Assembly (NCBI GenBank): GCA_028278545.1
Contig: JANQED010000019.1
Span: 62,001-126,000 of the forward strand
Length of the DNA stretch: 64,000 nucleotides
Direction: 5' to 3'
Source of the DNA: Anaerolineales bacterium
GTDB lineage: Bacteria; Chloroflexota; Anaerolineae; Anaerolineales; UBA11858
In this document: one piece after another, positions 1 through 10,046 of the stretch
How the letters are laid out: the number at the start of each line of letters is the position of its first letter
How positions within the stretch are numbered: the first letter of the stretch is position 1
The notes under the pieces: model-generated
The model's input: only the letters and a program-made list of their open reading frames with translations
Told to the model about the DNA's origin: nothing
Database searches by the model: none
Program-made: the position numbers and the translations under genes

Positions 1-699
1 GGGATTGGGAAGCCGCCGCTGGTAATGCTGATCCACGGCGGGCCAACCAGCCAGCGCGGGGCGGGTTTCCATTCCAACGTGCAGTTCTTCACCACGCGCG
101 GCTACGCGGTGTTACAGGTCAACTACCGGGGCAGCACCGGCTACGGGCGCGCTTATCGCGATAAACTCAAGGGGGACTGGGGAATCTACGATGTCGAAGA
201 CGCCGTCAGCGGTGCGCGCCACCTGGCTGCCCAAGACCGCGTCGACGTCAATCGAATGTTCATTATGGGGGGCAGCGCGGGCGGCTTCACAGTGCTCAAA
301 GCGCTGGAAGACTATCCAGGCACGTTCAAGGCAGGCGTGTGCTTGTATGGCGTCGCCAATCAGTTCACCATGGTCGCCGACACCCACAAGTTCGAAGAAC
401 GCTACTCCGACACGTTATTAGGCCCGCTGCCCGAAGCCGCCGAGGTTTACCGAGAGCGCTCGCCGATCTTCTTCGCCGACAAAATCCAGGACCCCATCAT
501 CGTTTTCCAGGGTAAAGAGGACAAAGTCGTGCCCCCAGATCAATCGGATGCCATCGTCGAGGCCTTACAACGCAATGGCGTGCCGCACGAATACCATCTT
601 TATCCTGGCGAAGGCCACGGCTTTCGGAAAGCTGCGACCATCGAGCATTTCTACGACGCCGTGGAGCGTTTCTTGAAAGCGCATGTGATTTTCGCGTAG
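1..699 (+). CDS. S9-family serine peptidase, C-terminal part
   Basis: This is the C-terminal catalytic domain of a prolyl-oligopeptidase-like (S9) peptidase or acylaminoacyl peptidase. The reading frame is open from the window edge, so the beta-propeller half lies outside. The alpha/beta-hydrolase triad is visible: the nucleophile in MGGSAGG (codon at about 274), the aspartate in GKEDKVVPP and the histidine in GEGHGF. The oxyanion region HGGPTSQ and the NYRGSTGYG strand are typical of the family. Such enzymes cleave short peptides or N-acylated residues in the cytoplasm. The family call is secure; the substrate is not known. Confidence 0.9.
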   Translation, partial: GIGKPPLVMLIHGGPTSQRGAGFHSNVQFFTTRGYAVLQVNYRGSTGYGRAYRDKLKGDWGIYDVEDAVSGARHLAAQDRVDVNRMFIMGGSAGGFTVLKALEDYPGTFKAGVCLYGVANQFTMVADTHKFEERYSDTLLGPLPEAAEVYRERSPIFFADKIQDPIIVFQGKEDKVVPPDQSDAIVEALQRNGVPHEYHLYPGEGHGFRKAATIEHFYDAVERFLKAHVIFA

Positions 700-796
700 C
701 AAAAGGTGACTGTCACCCAGGAAACACAAAGACCAACACTATATACCCCTACGTGGGCCTGATGTTATCATTTTTCGACGATCGGAGATAAGTACC

Positions 797-1102
797 ATGG
801 CATTTTTAAAGAAAATTAGCGACTTTTTCACGGCCTCAGGCAGTTCGCCCACCTATTGGCTCTATGTGCAATGTGATCGCTGCGGCGAAAAAATCAAGGT
901 GCGCGTCAATCTGCACAACGATCTCAGCATCCGCTATGGGGAAAGGGACGAAGGGGACACCTACTTCTGCCGTAAGATGGTCGTTGGCAACCAGCGCTGC
1001 TTCCAGTCCATCGAGGTCGAGATGACCTTCGACCGCAACAAGAAGCTCAAAGATCGGCAAATCACGGGAGGTCAGTTTATCAGCGAGGAGCAGTTCGCCT
1101 AA
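797..1102 (+). CDS. Small conserved protein with a putative Cys metal site
   Basis: A 101-residue soluble protein of unknown function. It has a CDRC pair (residues about 26-29) and a second, widely spaced cysteine pair (YFC...QRC, about residues 58-68), which suggests a small zinc-ribbon-like fold. There is no signal peptide or membrane segment. The ATG is preceded by GGAGATAAG at good spacing, so the start is firm. It sits alone between the S9 peptidase and the convergent Ca2+ ATPase. I recognise no catalytic motif. Confidence 0.75.
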   Translation: MAFLKKISDFFTASGSSPTYWLYVQCDRCGEKIKVRVNLHNDLSIRYGERDEGDTYFCRKMVVGNQRCFQSIEVEMTFDRNKKLKDRQITGGQFISEEQFA

Positions 1103-1141
1103 GCACCCTGGTACGCACCGACACGGGTTCTCCCGAAGCCA

Positions 1142-3955
1142 CTATATTGACGGCGCAGCCTGTTTTTGCCGTTGGCTAAGGAACCACTTGGTAAACTCCG
1201 CCGCCAGAGCGGGAACGAAGAGCATGGGCAGCAGGTACTGCCACTGACTCCAGGTCAGCGGCGCGGTATTGAAGATCGGCTGCAGGAAAGGCACATAGAC
1301 CACCGCCAGGAGCAAGGTCAACGAAGAAAATACCGCCCAGTTCATAGCACGATTGTTGAACAAACCCACTTGCAAAATGGGGATATACTCAGAGCGGGCA
1401 GTAAAGGCTCGCAGCAACTCCGAGAATGAGAGCGCCACAAAGGCCATCGACATGGCGATTTCATGCTGATCAGAGAATAAATTCAAACCAATCCAATATG
1501 CGGTCAAAGTGATGGCTGTGATAGCGATGGTTTGTACGGCAATGCCGATCTGCATCACCCGATTGATGATCGGTTCCGTGGGTGGACGTGGGGGACGGTC
1601 CATGATATCCGGATCACCCCGCTCCACTCCGAGGGCTAGGGCCGGCGCACCGTCGGTGACCAGGTTAAGCCACAATAACTGGATGGCCGTGAGCGGGGAG
1701 GGCAATCCCATCAAAGTCGCCAGGAAAATGATGGCAATCTCAGCCAGGTTGCAGGAGAGCAGGTAGTAGACAAATTTGCGGATATTGCTGTAAATCACCC
1801 GCCCCTGCTCTACCGCAGAGACGATGCTGGCATAGTTGTCGTCGGTCAGCACCATATCCGCCGTCTCTTTGGTGACATCCGTGCCGGTGATGCCCATGGC
1901 CACGCCGATATCGGCCTGTTTGATAGAGGGGGCATCGTTGACGCCATCACCGGTCATGGCGACCACCTCACCATTGGCGCGCAAAGCTTGAACGACGCGC
2001 ATTTTGTGCTGGGGGGAAACGCGGGCGAAGACATCCGTATGGACTACGCTATCTTGCAGCGTTCGATCGTCGATGGCATCGAGATCAACCCCCGTGAGCG
2101 CATCATGACCCGCCTGCAGCAGCCCAATATCCCTGGCGATGGCGCGGGCGGTGTTGGGATAGTCACCGGTAATCATCACCGTGCGAATACCGGCATGGGT
2201 GGCCTTAGCCAGGGCAGGCGGCACTTCAGGACGAGCCGGGTCGATCATGCCTATCAATCCAACGAAGATCAAATCCTCTTCCAAATCATCATTCATAAAG
2301 TCGCCATCGTGATCGGAATCCAGATCTCTTGATACACGATAGGCCACACCCAAGACCCGCAAAGCATCTTCGGTCATAGCGTCGTTGGCAGCTAAGATGC
2401 GCCGGCGTTGTTCGTCATCCAGGGGAACAGCCTGATCCTCACGGTTTTGATAATGAGTGCATTGCTGGAGAACGACATCTGGCGCGCCCTTTTCGGCCAC
2501 CACATACCATTCCCGCTGATCGGTGTCGTAGAACGGGGAGATATCTTCTGGCTGTGGATCGCGAACCGCATGCACCGTGACCATGCGCTTACGCTCAGAA
2601 TCAAAAGGGACTTCCTGGATGCGCGGATAGGCTTCGTTCAGCAGAATCGGCATAGCCCCGGCTTTGGCCGCGGCCACCAGCAAAGCCCCCTCTGTTGGGT
2701 CTCCCACCACACGGTAAACCAATTCGTCTGTGCTCAGACGTTCGGTCTCAAGAATGGCATCGTTATTCAGCGCCCCGATCCATAACGTGGTCAGAATGGC
2801 GGGATAATCTTTGAGGCGAACGGCTTCACCATCCTTCAGGAATTCCCCCCGAAGATTGTAGCCGCTCCCGGTGACATCAATGAACTCCCCATCCGCGGCC
2901 ACGCGGGTGACGGTCATCTCATTCTGAGTCAGCGTGCCGGTCTTATCGGAGCAGATCACAGTAGCCGAGCCAAGGGTTTCCACTGAGGATAAACGCCGGA
3001 TAAGGGCATTGCGCTTGATCATCTCCCGCATGCCCAGGGCCAGGCTGATGGTCACCACCGCGGGTAAACCCTCGGGAACGGCAGCGATGGCCAGACTAAC
3101 CGCGATGATGAACATCTCCAACGGATGGGTACCGCGCAGCCAGCCCAGGAGAAAGACCAACCCGCAAACCGCCAGAGCAGCCCAACCCAGGGTGCGTCCA
3201 AGCTGATCGAGACGCTTTTGAAGGGGCGTCTGCTCTTGTTCAACAGATTGCAACATCTCGGCAATCCGGCCAATTTGAGTCGTCATCCCCGTACCAACGA
3301 CAACACCCTGTCCGCGTCCGTAAGTGACCACGGTGCCCATGAAAGCAGTGTTCTCTCGATCGGCGGTGGGGGTATCAGAGGGGAGCACCGAATGAGAGTC
3401 TTTTTTCACCGGGACCGATTCTCCCGTCAAAGGAGCCTCATCAACCCGAAGGTTGACGGCTTCGGTCAAGCGCACATCGGCAGGAATGTAGTTCCCTGCC
3501 TCCAGGAAAACGATATCCCCGGGAACCAGCTCGCGCCCAGGGACACTGACGCGATGCCCGTCCCGCAGCACATTGGCTTCAGGGGCCGCTAATTGGCGCA
3601 GCGCGGCCAGTTCCTCCTCAGCCCGGCGGTTTTGGAAGACGCCCAAGGCGGCATTCAAAACCACAATAGCCATAATCGCCGCCGCTTCGATCCAATCCCC
3701 CAACAAAGCCGAGACGACCGCCGCCACGATAAGCAGCATGACCACAAAGTCGCGGAACTGCTCCCAAAGCATCTGCCAGATCGTCGTGGGAGGCGCTTCT
3801 TCTAATTGATTTGGGCCGTATGTCTCCAAACGGCTCTGCGCTTCTGCAGAAGCCAAACCCTTTTCCGCCGAAACGTCCAGCCGTTCAAGCGCTGCGTTGG
3901 TCTCAAGCGAGTGCCAATCGACTGAAGACGGGGTGATGTTGTTCGCTGCTGACAT
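1142..3955 (-). CDS. Ca2+-transporting P-type ATPase (P2A-like)
   Basis: A P-type ATPase of about 937 residues. In order it has a cation-ATPase N-terminal domain, an actuator loop with TGES (about 177-180), the transport motif PEGLP (about 294), the phosphorylation motif DKTGTLT (about 337), a hinge with GDGVND and a C-terminal membrane domain. Residues that in SERCA ligate calcium are present: the PEGLP glutamate, N and E of SCNLAEI in helix 5, and N, T and D of NLVTDG in helix 6. Calcium export is therefore more likely than Mg or Na transport. The internal ATG at 3955 is chosen over an upstream TTG because GGAG lies 6 nt before it. Confidence 0.9.
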   Translation of the reverse strand: MSAANNITPSSVDWHSLETNAALERLDVSAEKGLASAEAQSRLETYGPNQLEEAPPTTIWQMLWEQFRDFVVMLLIVAAVVSALLGDWIEAAAIMAIVVLNAALGVFQNRRAEEELAALRQLAAPEANVLRDGHRVSVPGRELVPGDIVFLEAGNYIPADVRLTEAVNLRVDEAPLTGESVPVKKDSHSVLPSDTPTADRENTAFMGTVVTYGRGQGVVVGTGMTTQIGRIAEMLQSVEQEQTPLQKRLDQLGRTLGWAALAVCGLVFLLGWLRGTHPLEMFIIAVSLAIAAVPEGLPAVVTISLALGMREMIKRNALIRRLSSVETLGSATVICSDKTGTLTQNEMTVTRVAADGEFIDVTGSGYNLRGEFLKDGEAVRLKDYPAILTTLWIGALNNDAILETERLSTDELVYRVVGDPTEGALLVAAAKAGAMPILLNEAYPRIQEVPFDSERKRMVTVHAVRDPQPEDISPFYDTDQREWYVVAEKGAPDVVLQQCTHYQNREDQAVPLDDEQRRRILAANDAMTEDALRVLGVAYRVSRDLDSDHDGDFMNDDLEEDLIFVGLIGMIDPARPEVPPALAKATHAGIRTVMITGDYPNTARAIARDIGLLQAGHDALTGVDLDAIDDRTLQDSVVHTDVFARVSPQHKMRVVQALRANGEVVAMTGDGVNDAPSIKQADIGVAMGITGTDVTKETADMVLTDDNYASIVSAVEQGRVIYSNIRKFVYYLLSCNLAEIAIIFLATLMGLPSPLTAIQLLWLNLVTDGAPALALGVERGDPDIMDRPPRPPTEPIINRVMQIGIAVQTIAITAITLTAYWIGLNLFSDQHEIAMSMAFVALSFSELLRAFTARSEYIPILQVGLFNNRAMNWAVFSSLTLLLAVVYVPFLQPIFNTAPLTWSQWQYLLPMLFVPALAAEFTKWFLSQRQKQAAPSI

Positions 3956-4020
3956 GCATGACTCCATTGAATTCAAGTGCAATAAAATGCCGGGGAATGG
4001 TCCGCCCCTGGCGTTTTTGG

Positions 4021-4026
4021 ATTATA
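4021..4026 (-). promoter_or_regulatory. Candidate -10 box for the Ca2+ ATPase
   Basis: A consensus TATAAT on the minus strand, 65 bases upstream of the ATPase start. No good -35 hexamer is visible at 16-18 bp, so activation by a regulator or a weak promoter is possible. Confidence 0.4.
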
Positions 4027-4125
4027 CCGCGCAACATGATACCCAATGAAATGAAGGCTTCACCGATATTATCTAAGGGTTGCAATCTTACATTCAGACA
4101 TCCACTTCTCTGTTAGTTTTGAGAA

Positions 4126-4134
4126 TGCTATAAT
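4126..4134 (+). promoter_or_regulatory. Extended -10 promoter of icd
   Basis: TGCTATAAT is a perfect extended -10 element with a poor -35. It predicts a start of transcription near 4141 and a leader of about 120 nt before icd. Confidence 0.55.
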
Positions 4135-4140
4135 CTGCCC

Positions 4141-4180
4141 GCCAATCGGTTGGCCTACTGGGTAACATTTTTACAGTAGG
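4141..4180 (+). other. Two small hairpins in the icd leader
   Basis: GCCAA-TCGG-TTGGC (4141-4154) folds as a 5-bp tetraloop hairpin at the predicted 5' end of the mRNA. It abuts a second stem, CCTACTG/CAGTAGG (4154-4160 with 4174-4180). No U-tract follows, so these look like mRNA-stabilising structures and not a terminator. Confidence 0.4.
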
Positions 4181-4262
4181 AGCATCTTAATAGTATCTCC
4201 ATGCGTCATACAAGGCGCGGCGAGTGACACAAGAGTAGAGCATTGAGAAGGAGAAGTAAATA

Positions 4263-5669
4263 ATGTCGTACTCCATGATCAAAGTTCCTGAAAACGGGAA
4301 CAAAATCGGCATCAAACAGGGGAAGTTGCGGGTGCCCGACAACCCCATCATCCCTTTCATTGAAGGCGATGGCACTGGCCGCGACATCTGGCGCGCTTCT
4401 GTGCGGGTTTTCGACGAAGCCGTTATCAAGGCTTACAGCGGTCAGCGTGAAGTTCACTGGATGGAAGTTTATGCCGGCGAAAAAGCCTATGACATGTTCA
4501 ATGAATGGCTTCCTAACGAAACCGTGGCAGCTTTCCGCGAATTCCTGGTAGGGATAAAGGGGCCATTGACCACCCCGGTTGGCGGGGGCATCCGTTCGCT
4601 GAACGTAGCCCTGCGCAAATACCTCGACCTCTATGTTTGCCAACGCCCTGTACAGTATATCGACGGTATCCCTTCGCCTGTGAAGCGCCCAGAAGACGTA
4701 GATATGGTCATCTTCCGCGAGAACACGGAGGATATCTACGCCGGGGCCGAATTCGAGTACGGCACAAAAGAAAATGAAGATTTCCGGGCCACGCTGAAAG
4801 AGAAGTTCCCCGAACAATATGCCAAACTCCGCTTCCCAGAGACCGCGGGCATCAGCATCAAGCCCGTCTCCAAAGAAGGCACTGAACGCCTGGTGCGCGC
4901 CGCCATTCAGTGGTCGCTGGAGAATAACCGCAAAGGCGTCAGCCTGGTTCACAAGGGCAACATCATGAAATTCACCGAGGGCGCCTTCCGCGGATGGGGT
5001 TATGAGCTCGCTAAACGAGAATTTCGCAATCAAATCGTGACAGAGCGTGAAACATGGATCTTGAGCAACAAGGAAGCCAACCCCGATCTAACTACCGAAG
5101 AGAACGCTCGCCTGATCGATCCCGGTTTTGGTATGATGTCCCCGGACAAGCAAGGGGAAATCCTCGACGAAGTTGAGGCCGCGCTGACCCTGTGGGAGAC
5201 GCATGGGAACGGTCAATGGAAAACGAAACTGCGCATTAAAGACACGATTGCGGATATCGTCTTTCAACAAACGATCACCCGCGCGAAAGAATTCGACGTC
5301 CTCGCTACGATGAATTTAAATGGGGATTATCTCTCCGACGCGCTGGCCGCTCAAATAGGCGGTATGGGGATCGCTCCAGGCGCGAATATCAACTATGAGA
5401 CCGGGCACGCCATCTTCGAAGCCACCCATGGCACCGCGCCCAGGTACGCCGACCAGGATAAGGTCAACCCCGGTTCAGTGATCCTCTCCGGCGAGATGAT
5501 GTTCCGCTACCTGGGCTGGCACGAAGTAGCGGACTTGATCCTGAAAGGCATGCGCGGGGCCGTTAAAGCCAAGACAGTGACCTACGACTTCCACCGTTTA
5601 ATGGAGAATGCCACCTTGCTGAAGTGCTCCGAGTTTGGGGAGGCGATTATCCAGCACATGGGAGATTAG
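4263..5669 (+). CDS. icd: NADP-dependent isocitrate dehydrogenase
   Basis: A 468-residue TCA-cycle enzyme converting isocitrate to 2-oxoglutarate, CO2 and NADPH. The substrate loop [18 protein letters not shown] carries the regulatory/substrate serine (Ser112). [22 protein letters not shown] and [12 protein letters not shown] match the metal and substrate site. NADP preference is read from HGTAPRY and TYDFHRLM, where E. coli has K344, Y345, Y391 and R395; here the first is Arg. It is about 50 residues longer than the E. coli enzyme, partly from an insertion after the EDIYAG motif. GAAGGAG precedes the ATG. Confidence 0.96.
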   Translation: MSYSMIKVPENGNKIGIKQGKLRVPDNPIIPFIEGDGTGRDIWRASVRVFDEAVIKAYSGQREVHWMEVYAGEKAYDMFNEWLPNETVAAFREFLVGIKGPLTTPVGGGIRSLNVALRKYLDLYVCQRPVQYIDGIPSPVKRPEDVDMVIFRENTEDIYAGAEFEYGTKENEDFRATLKEKFPEQYAKLRFPETAGISIKPVSKEGTERLVRAAIQWSLENNRKGVSLVHKGNIMKFTEGAFRGWGYELAKREFRNQIVTERETWILSNKEANPDLTTEENARLIDPGFGMMSPDKQGEILDEVEAALTLWETHGNGQWKTKLRIKDTIADIVFQQTITRAKEFDVLATMNLNGDYLSDALAAQIGGMGIAPGANINYETGHAIFEATHGTAPRYADQDKVNPGSVILSGEMMFRYLGWHEVADLILKGMRGAVKAKTVTYDFHRLMENATLLKCSEFGEAIIQHMGD

Positions 5670-5885
5670 CCAACTACGGAAAAATTACTCAAAGGGGTGA
5701 GGGCGGGTGTCCTCGAAGGGACGCCAGGTCGCCCTGTCCACACGCTTACTGAAGATATCGCCCCTCTACCCTGTGGGATTTGAAGACTTGATAGCGCCAA
5801 GGTACTATCCTTTTGTGTCCATTTAGGGTAAGATTATAAAAAACCTTCCCAACCTCACTTTGGTGTAGATATTCTCAATCCGATC

Positions 5886-7265
5886 ATGTCACTCGATGCC
5901 CGCATCCTAATCATTGCCGTTGGAGGAATCGCCTTCATCATAGGGGCCGGTATGGCGAGTTTCTTTTGGTTTCAACGCGACCAGGATCGTCGAACGCGGG
6001 CAAAAGCACACGCCAGGAAACGGAAACAACCCCCTGAAGGACATACCCAACAACTCGGGGCTGGGCGCCTGCGTGAGATCTCCAATATGTTGACGAATCT
6101 CACCGCAACGCTCAACTACAACCGCGTCCTCGAACTGGCCCTCGATATGGGCATCCAAGCCCTGACATCCCCAGATGATCCCGGTGATCGCTTAGTCGGT
6201 GCGGTTTTGCTGTTCACAAGCGGTGATGAAGAAGCCGCAAACCTCTATGTTGGAGTCTCACGTCGCTTGACGCCAGCGGACATGCATCAAACCTTCCCTG
6301 GAATGCAGGGACTGCTTCACAAAGTGATCGATGAAGGCGACGCAGCCCTGACGAATGACCTGGCCAAGGACGCGGAACTGGGGAGGGTGATGGCATTTCA
6401 AAACTGCCGTTCTGGGTACTGCATTCCCCTTCGGCATGGCATCGACACGTATGGTGTGATCTTGTTTGCTCATCCCAACGAGAATTTCTTCAACGCCAAT
6501 AATCGTGAAGTGCTCAACATTATCACCAAGCAAGCGGTGGTTTCCATCCAGAACGCCCGTCTCTACCAAGACCTGGAATTCGAAAAAGAACGTATGATGG
6601 AAATCCAGGAGGAAGCCCGCAAGAAACTGGCCCGCGACCTGCACGACGGCCCCACACAATCGGTTGCCGCTGTCGCCATGCGAATCAACTTTGCCCGGCG
6701 GCTGATGGACCGTGATCCGAAATCGGCCTCCGACGAGCTATTCAAAATCGAAGATCTGGCGCGCCTTACCACCAAAGAAATCCGCCACATGCTCTTCACC
6801 CTGCGGCCGCTGGTGCTCGAATCAAAAGGGTTGACCGCTGCTCTGCAATCCATGGCAGAGAAGATGAAAGAGACCTACGATCAGAATGTACTGCTCGAGA
6901 TAACTCAAGAAGTGGTCAACGTGCTGGAGATGGATAAACAGGGCGTAATTTTCTATATTATCGAAGAAGCTGTCAACAACGCCCGTAAACACGCGGAAGC
7001 CCAACACATTTGGGTGCGCCTGCGCCCTATCCAGCAAGACCTGGCCTTATTAGAGATCCAAGACGATGGTCTGGGCTTCGATGTCAAAGCTGTAACCACT
7101 TCATATGAGCACCGCGGCAGCCTGGGCATGATCAATTTGCGGGAACGCACCGAACTGGTCAAAGGCGTCATAAACCTGGACTCTACTCCTGGCGTTGGGA
7201 CCCATATCCAAGTCGTGATTCCGCTCACAGAAGAAGCTGTCGATCGTATCCATCACAGCCTATGA
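5886..7265 (+). CDS. GAF-domain sensor histidine kinase (HisKA_3/NarX-DesK type)
   Basis: A 459-residue kinase with one N-terminal membrane helix (about 7-29), a basic linker, a GAF domain (about 65-225), a HisKA_3 dimerisation helix with the phospho-acceptor His253 in LARDLHDGPTQS, and a HATPase_c domain (EEAVNNARKHA, DDGLGFD, GSLGMINLRER). The family normally pairs with a LuxR-type response regulator, but none is encoded nearby, so it is an orphan here. The stop overlaps the next start as ATGA. There is no Shine-Dalgarno before its own ATG. Confidence 0.9.
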   Translation: MSLDARILIIAVGGIAFIIGAGMASFFWFQRDQDRRTRAKAHARKRKQPPEGHTQQLGAGRLREISNMLTNLTATLNYNRVLELALDMGIQALTSPDDPGDRLVGAVLLFTSGDEEAANLYVGVSRRLTPADMHQTFPGMQGLLHKVIDEGDAALTNDLAKDAELGRVMAFQNCRSGYCIPLRHGIDTYGVILFAHPNENFFNANNREVLNIITKQAVVSIQNARLYQDLEFEKERMMEIQEEARKKLARDLHDGPTQSVAAVAMRINFARRLMDRDPKSASDELFKIEDLARLTTKEIRHMLFTLRPLVLESKGLTAALQSMAEKMKETYDQNVLLEITQEVVNVLEMDKQGVIFYIIEEAVNNARKHAEAQHIWVRLRPIQQDLALLEIQDDGLGFDVKAVTTSYEHRGSLGMINLRERTELVKGVINLDSTPGVGTHIQVVIPLTEEAVDRIHHSL

Positions 7266-7663
7266 CCTGGTCTCCGTCCGCCACCTCTCTCTGGCTGCGT
7301 TTCTCGGCCATAGGGGTGGGGATTTTGACTCTCCTTTGGCTCCCCATCGAAGACACAAATGAACTTGCAGCCATCTTCATCGCCCTGCTTATCAGTGGGC
7401 TGCTGGCACTGCGCGCCTTGCTTGGTCATCAGCACCATCAGAGTCTACTCCGATTCACCCTCATCGGCGGCCTAGCTGGGGCGGCGACCATCCCCATTGC
7501 GCTGTTGTTATTGGCTTTCAAAACGGGTTTGCACAGTCACGGTGCCCCCGACTTTCCCGCGGATCAAATCATAGCCGTGCTGCGAAGAACACCTTTCTTC
7601 ACCACTGGGGGGTTATTATTGGGCCTGGGGAGCGGCACATGGAACATTTCTCGAAGAAGCTGA
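7262..7663 (+). CDS. Small integral membrane protein
   Basis: A 133-residue hydrophobic protein with about four predicted membrane segments (residues roughly 8-30, 38-58, 63-88 and 105-125). Its start overlaps the histidine kinase stop (ATGA), so translation is probably coupled. It may be a membrane partner of that kinase, but this rests on context alone. No family recognised. Confidence 0.7.
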   Translation: MTWSPSATSLWLRFSAIGVGILTLLWLPIEDTNELAAIFIALLISGLLALRALLGHQHHQSLLRFTLIGGLAGAATIPIALLLLAFKTGLHSHGAPDFPADQIIAVLRRTPFFTTGGLLLGLGSGTWNISRRS

Positions 7664-7681
7664 ACTCAAACTGGAGTCCCC

Positions 7682-8476
7682 ATGCCAATCACTGCCAATC
7701 TATATTACTTCGAACATCAAGGGAGGGGTATCCGCAAACCGCCGGTTGTCCTGATCCATGGGGCTGGCGGGACGCATCTGCATTGGCCGGCGTGCATACG
7801 CAGACTGCCGGAATACCCGGTCTACGCGCTTGACCTGCCAGGTCACGGCAAATCAGAGGGCCGCGGGCGGCAAACCATCACCGGGTACGCCCAAAGCGTG
7901 CTGGACTGGATGCAGGCCCTGAAAATGCACAAAGCAGTCTTCATTGGACATTCTATGGGCGGGGCGATTGCGCTGACATTAGGGATTCAACATCCTGAGC
8001 GTGTGCTGGGATTGGGGCTGGTGGGAACGGGCGCACGTTTGAAGGTGGCACCTGCTCTTCTAGAGAATACCGCTCATAAAGAGACCTTTCCAACGGTCAT
8101 CGAAACGATTTGCGATTGGGCTTTTGGCCCGCTGGCGGACCCAAGGCTGGTCGAACTGGCTGCCAAACGTATGGCTGAAATCCGCCCCACCGTATTCCAC
8201 AGTGACTTCACTGCCTGCAATGCTTTTAACGTCATGGAAAAACTGGGGGAAATCCGTGCACCCAGCCTCGCCCTATGCGGAGAAAACGATCAATTAACCC
8301 CACCGCGTTACTCCCAATACCTGGCCGACCAGATTCCCAATGCCGAAGTCCAGATTCTGCCCGAAGCCGGGCATATGGTTATGCTCGAAAAGCCCGACGA
8401 AGTTGCCGAAGCGCTGTTGACTTTCCTAACGAAAACCCCTTATCAGCCGGGAAACGTAAGCGAGGGCTCTTCGTAA
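7682..8476 (+). CDS. Alpha/beta-fold hydrolase
   Basis: A 264-residue single-domain alpha/beta hydrolase. It has the oxyanion motif HGAGGTHLHW (about 26), the nucleophile elbow GHSMGG (Ser91), the acid in CGENDQLTPP and the histidine in EAGHMVMLEKP. The set fits the esterase/lipase/haloperoxidase-like group; no residue fixes the substrate. GGAG five bases before the ATG supports the start. It lies between the small membrane protein and lspA on the same strand, but lspA appears to have its own promoter. Confidence 0.88.
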   Translation: MPITANLYYFEHQGRGIRKPPVVLIHGAGGTHLHWPACIRRLPEYPVYALDLPGHGKSEGRGRQTITGYAQSVLDWMQALKMHKAVFIGHSMGGAIALTLGIQHPERVLGLGLVGTGARLKVAPALLENTAHKETFPTVIETICDWAFGPLADPRLVELAAKRMAEIRPTVFHSDFTACNAFNVMEKLGEIRAPSLALCGENDQLTPPRYSQYLADQIPNAEVQILPEAGHMVMLEKPDEVAEALLTFLTKTPYQPGNVSEGSS

Positions 8477-8529
8477 AACGCCGTCCGCGGTACAATTGGC
8501 GGAACTCGCTTTGGTCTGTGGAGGTTGAT

Positions 8530-9081
8530 TTGAAGAAGTATATTTCAGATTATTTGTACCTAGCGGTACTCGGCGGCGTGATCGTCGGGCTCGACCAGTG
8601 GTCGAAATGGCTTGTGCGCACCAATCTCGAATTCAGTCAGACATGGGTGCCGTGGGAATGGCTTGCGCCGTATGCGCGCATCATCAACTGGAAGAACACA
8701 GGAGCCGCCTTTGGAATGTTCCAACAATTCGGCGGTTTTTTCACGATCCTGGCCTTCGTGGTGGTTGGGCTGATCCTGCTCTACTTTCCACAAATTCCCC
8801 GCCAGGATTGGCCCTTAAGGATCGCTTTAGGGATGCAAATGGGCGGCGCGATTGGGAATCTAGTCGACCGCCTTGCGCGCGGCTTTGTGACAGATTGGAT
8901 CTCCGTGGGGTCATTTCCCGTGTTCAATGTGGCTGACTCATGCATTTCTGTTGGGGCCGCGGTGTTAATCATCGGGATGTGGATTCAAGAACGAAAGCTG
9001 AAAGCCTCCCAAACGGGGTCCGAACAACCTTCCGAGGAAGTCGGGTCCTCTCCAGAATTAGCAGATATCCAGAGTGAGTGA
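8530..9081 (+). CDS. lspA: Signal peptidase II (prolipoprotein signal peptidase)
   Basis: A 183-residue inner-membrane aspartyl protease that removes the signal peptide from diacylglyceryl-modified prolipoproteins. Four membrane helices are visible, and the catalytic aspartates lie in GNLVDR (Asp113) and FNVADS (Asp136). NTGAAFG is the other family signature. The open frame extends far upstream, but a TTG at 8530 with GGAGG five bases before it gives the expected length, so I use that start. TACAAT at 8491-8496 is a plausible -10. The window encodes several lipoproteins that would be its substrates. Confidence 0.92.
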   Translation: MKKYISDYLYLAVLGGVIVGLDQWSKWLVRTNLEFSQTWVPWEWLAPYARIINWKNTGAAFGMFQQFGGFFTILAFVVVGLILLYFPQIPRQDWPLRIALGMQMGGAIGNLVDRLARGFVTDWISVGSFPVFNVADSCISVGAAVLIIGMWIQERKLKASQTGSEQPSEEVGSSPELADIQSE

Positions 9082-9994
9082 GCGGCAACTGATCTTCGTA
9101 TTCGAGGAGGGAAAACCCCAACGCCTCGACAAATTCCTCGCAGCGCGCATCCCCGAATTGTCACGATCACGTGTGCAGGCGCTGATCGAGGCTGGCAATG
9201 TCACCGTGGAGGGCGAGGTCCCTCACAAGGCGGGTTTCTCACTATCCCCTGGGGACCAAGTTGAGGTGGTCATCCCGCCCCCAGAACCCAGCAAGCTGGT
9301 TCCTGAGGCCGTCCCCCTTGAGATCCTTTTCGAGAACGACGATGTGCTGGTGATCAACAAAGCGGCGGGGATGGTGGTGCACCCCTCCGCCGGGCATGGT
9401 AGCGGGACGCTCGTGCACGCAGTGCTGGCTCATGCTCCTGAGATCATGGGGGTTGGTGGAGAGAAACGCCCCGGCATCGTCCACCGTCTGGACAAAGACA
9501 CTTCCGGGACCATCATCCTGGCGAAAAACGACCGCGCCCAACGATGGTTGAGCGATCAATTCCAAGACCGGCAGGTTGGCAAAAACTATCTCGCCCTGGT
9601 GGACGGGTCACCCCCAACGCCGAATGGGCGCGTTGAAGCCCCGATTGGGCGCGATCCATCTCACCGCCAGCGTATGGCGATCACGCCTCCGCATAGAGGG
9701 CGCGATGCGATCAGCGAATACTTCACCATTGAAAGTTTCGACAAGCATACCTTGTTGAAAGTACATATCCTTACCGGGCGCACCCACCAAATCCGCCTGC
9801 ACATGGCTTTCATCGAGTGCCCGGTGGTGGGCGACACGGTCTATGGACGCAAGCAGCCCAGCCTGCCAGTAAAGCGGCAATTTCTCCACGCGCAAGGCCT
9901 GTCGATCATCATTCCGGGTGAAGCCAGCCCGCGCACCTTTGAAGCGCCATTGCCCGAAGAGCTCACCAAAGTGCTGGAGGCGTTGAAGCGTTAG
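9074..9994 (+). CDS. rluD: RluD-family 23S rRNA pseudouridine synthase
   Basis: A 306-residue RluA/RluD-type enzyme with an N-terminal S4 RNA-binding domain (about 14-75) and a catalytic domain carrying HRLDKDTSG, whose aspartate is the catalytic residue. RluD modifies helix 69 of 23S rRNA; the exact target cannot be read from sequence. The GTG start lies inside the last codons of lspA (8-nt overlap) and lacks its own ribosome-binding site, so it is probably coupled. The lspA-rluD pair is a common bacterial arrangement. Confidence 0.92.
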   Translation: MSERQLIFVFEEGKPQRLDKFLAARIPELSRSRVQALIEAGNVTVEGEVPHKAGFSLSPGDQVEVVIPPPEPSKLVPEAVPLEILFENDDVLVINKAAGMVVHPSAGHGSGTLVHAVLAHAPEIMGVGGEKRPGIVHRLDKDTSGTIILAKNDRAQRWLSDQFQDRQVGKNYLALVDGSPPTPNGRVEAPIGRDPSHRQRMAITPPHRGRDAISEYFTIESFDKHTLLKVHILTGRTHQIRLHMAFIECPVVGDTVYGRKQPSLPVKRQFLHAQGLSIIIPGEASPRTFEAPLPEELTKVLEALKR

Positions 9995-10046
9995 CCCAGG
10001 ACAGGCTCAATACTTATCGACGCAAAACGGAATTATGGAGAAAGCT

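Noticed and set aside
4206..5033. A 275-codon minus-strand open frame
   Set aside because: Shadow of the isocitrate dehydrogenase gene; no start signal or family likeness.
8275..8529. An N-terminal extension of LspA from an upstream ATG
   Set aside because: It would overlap the hydrolase gene by about 200 bases and add about 85 non-conserved residues; the TTG behind GGAGG gives the normal length.
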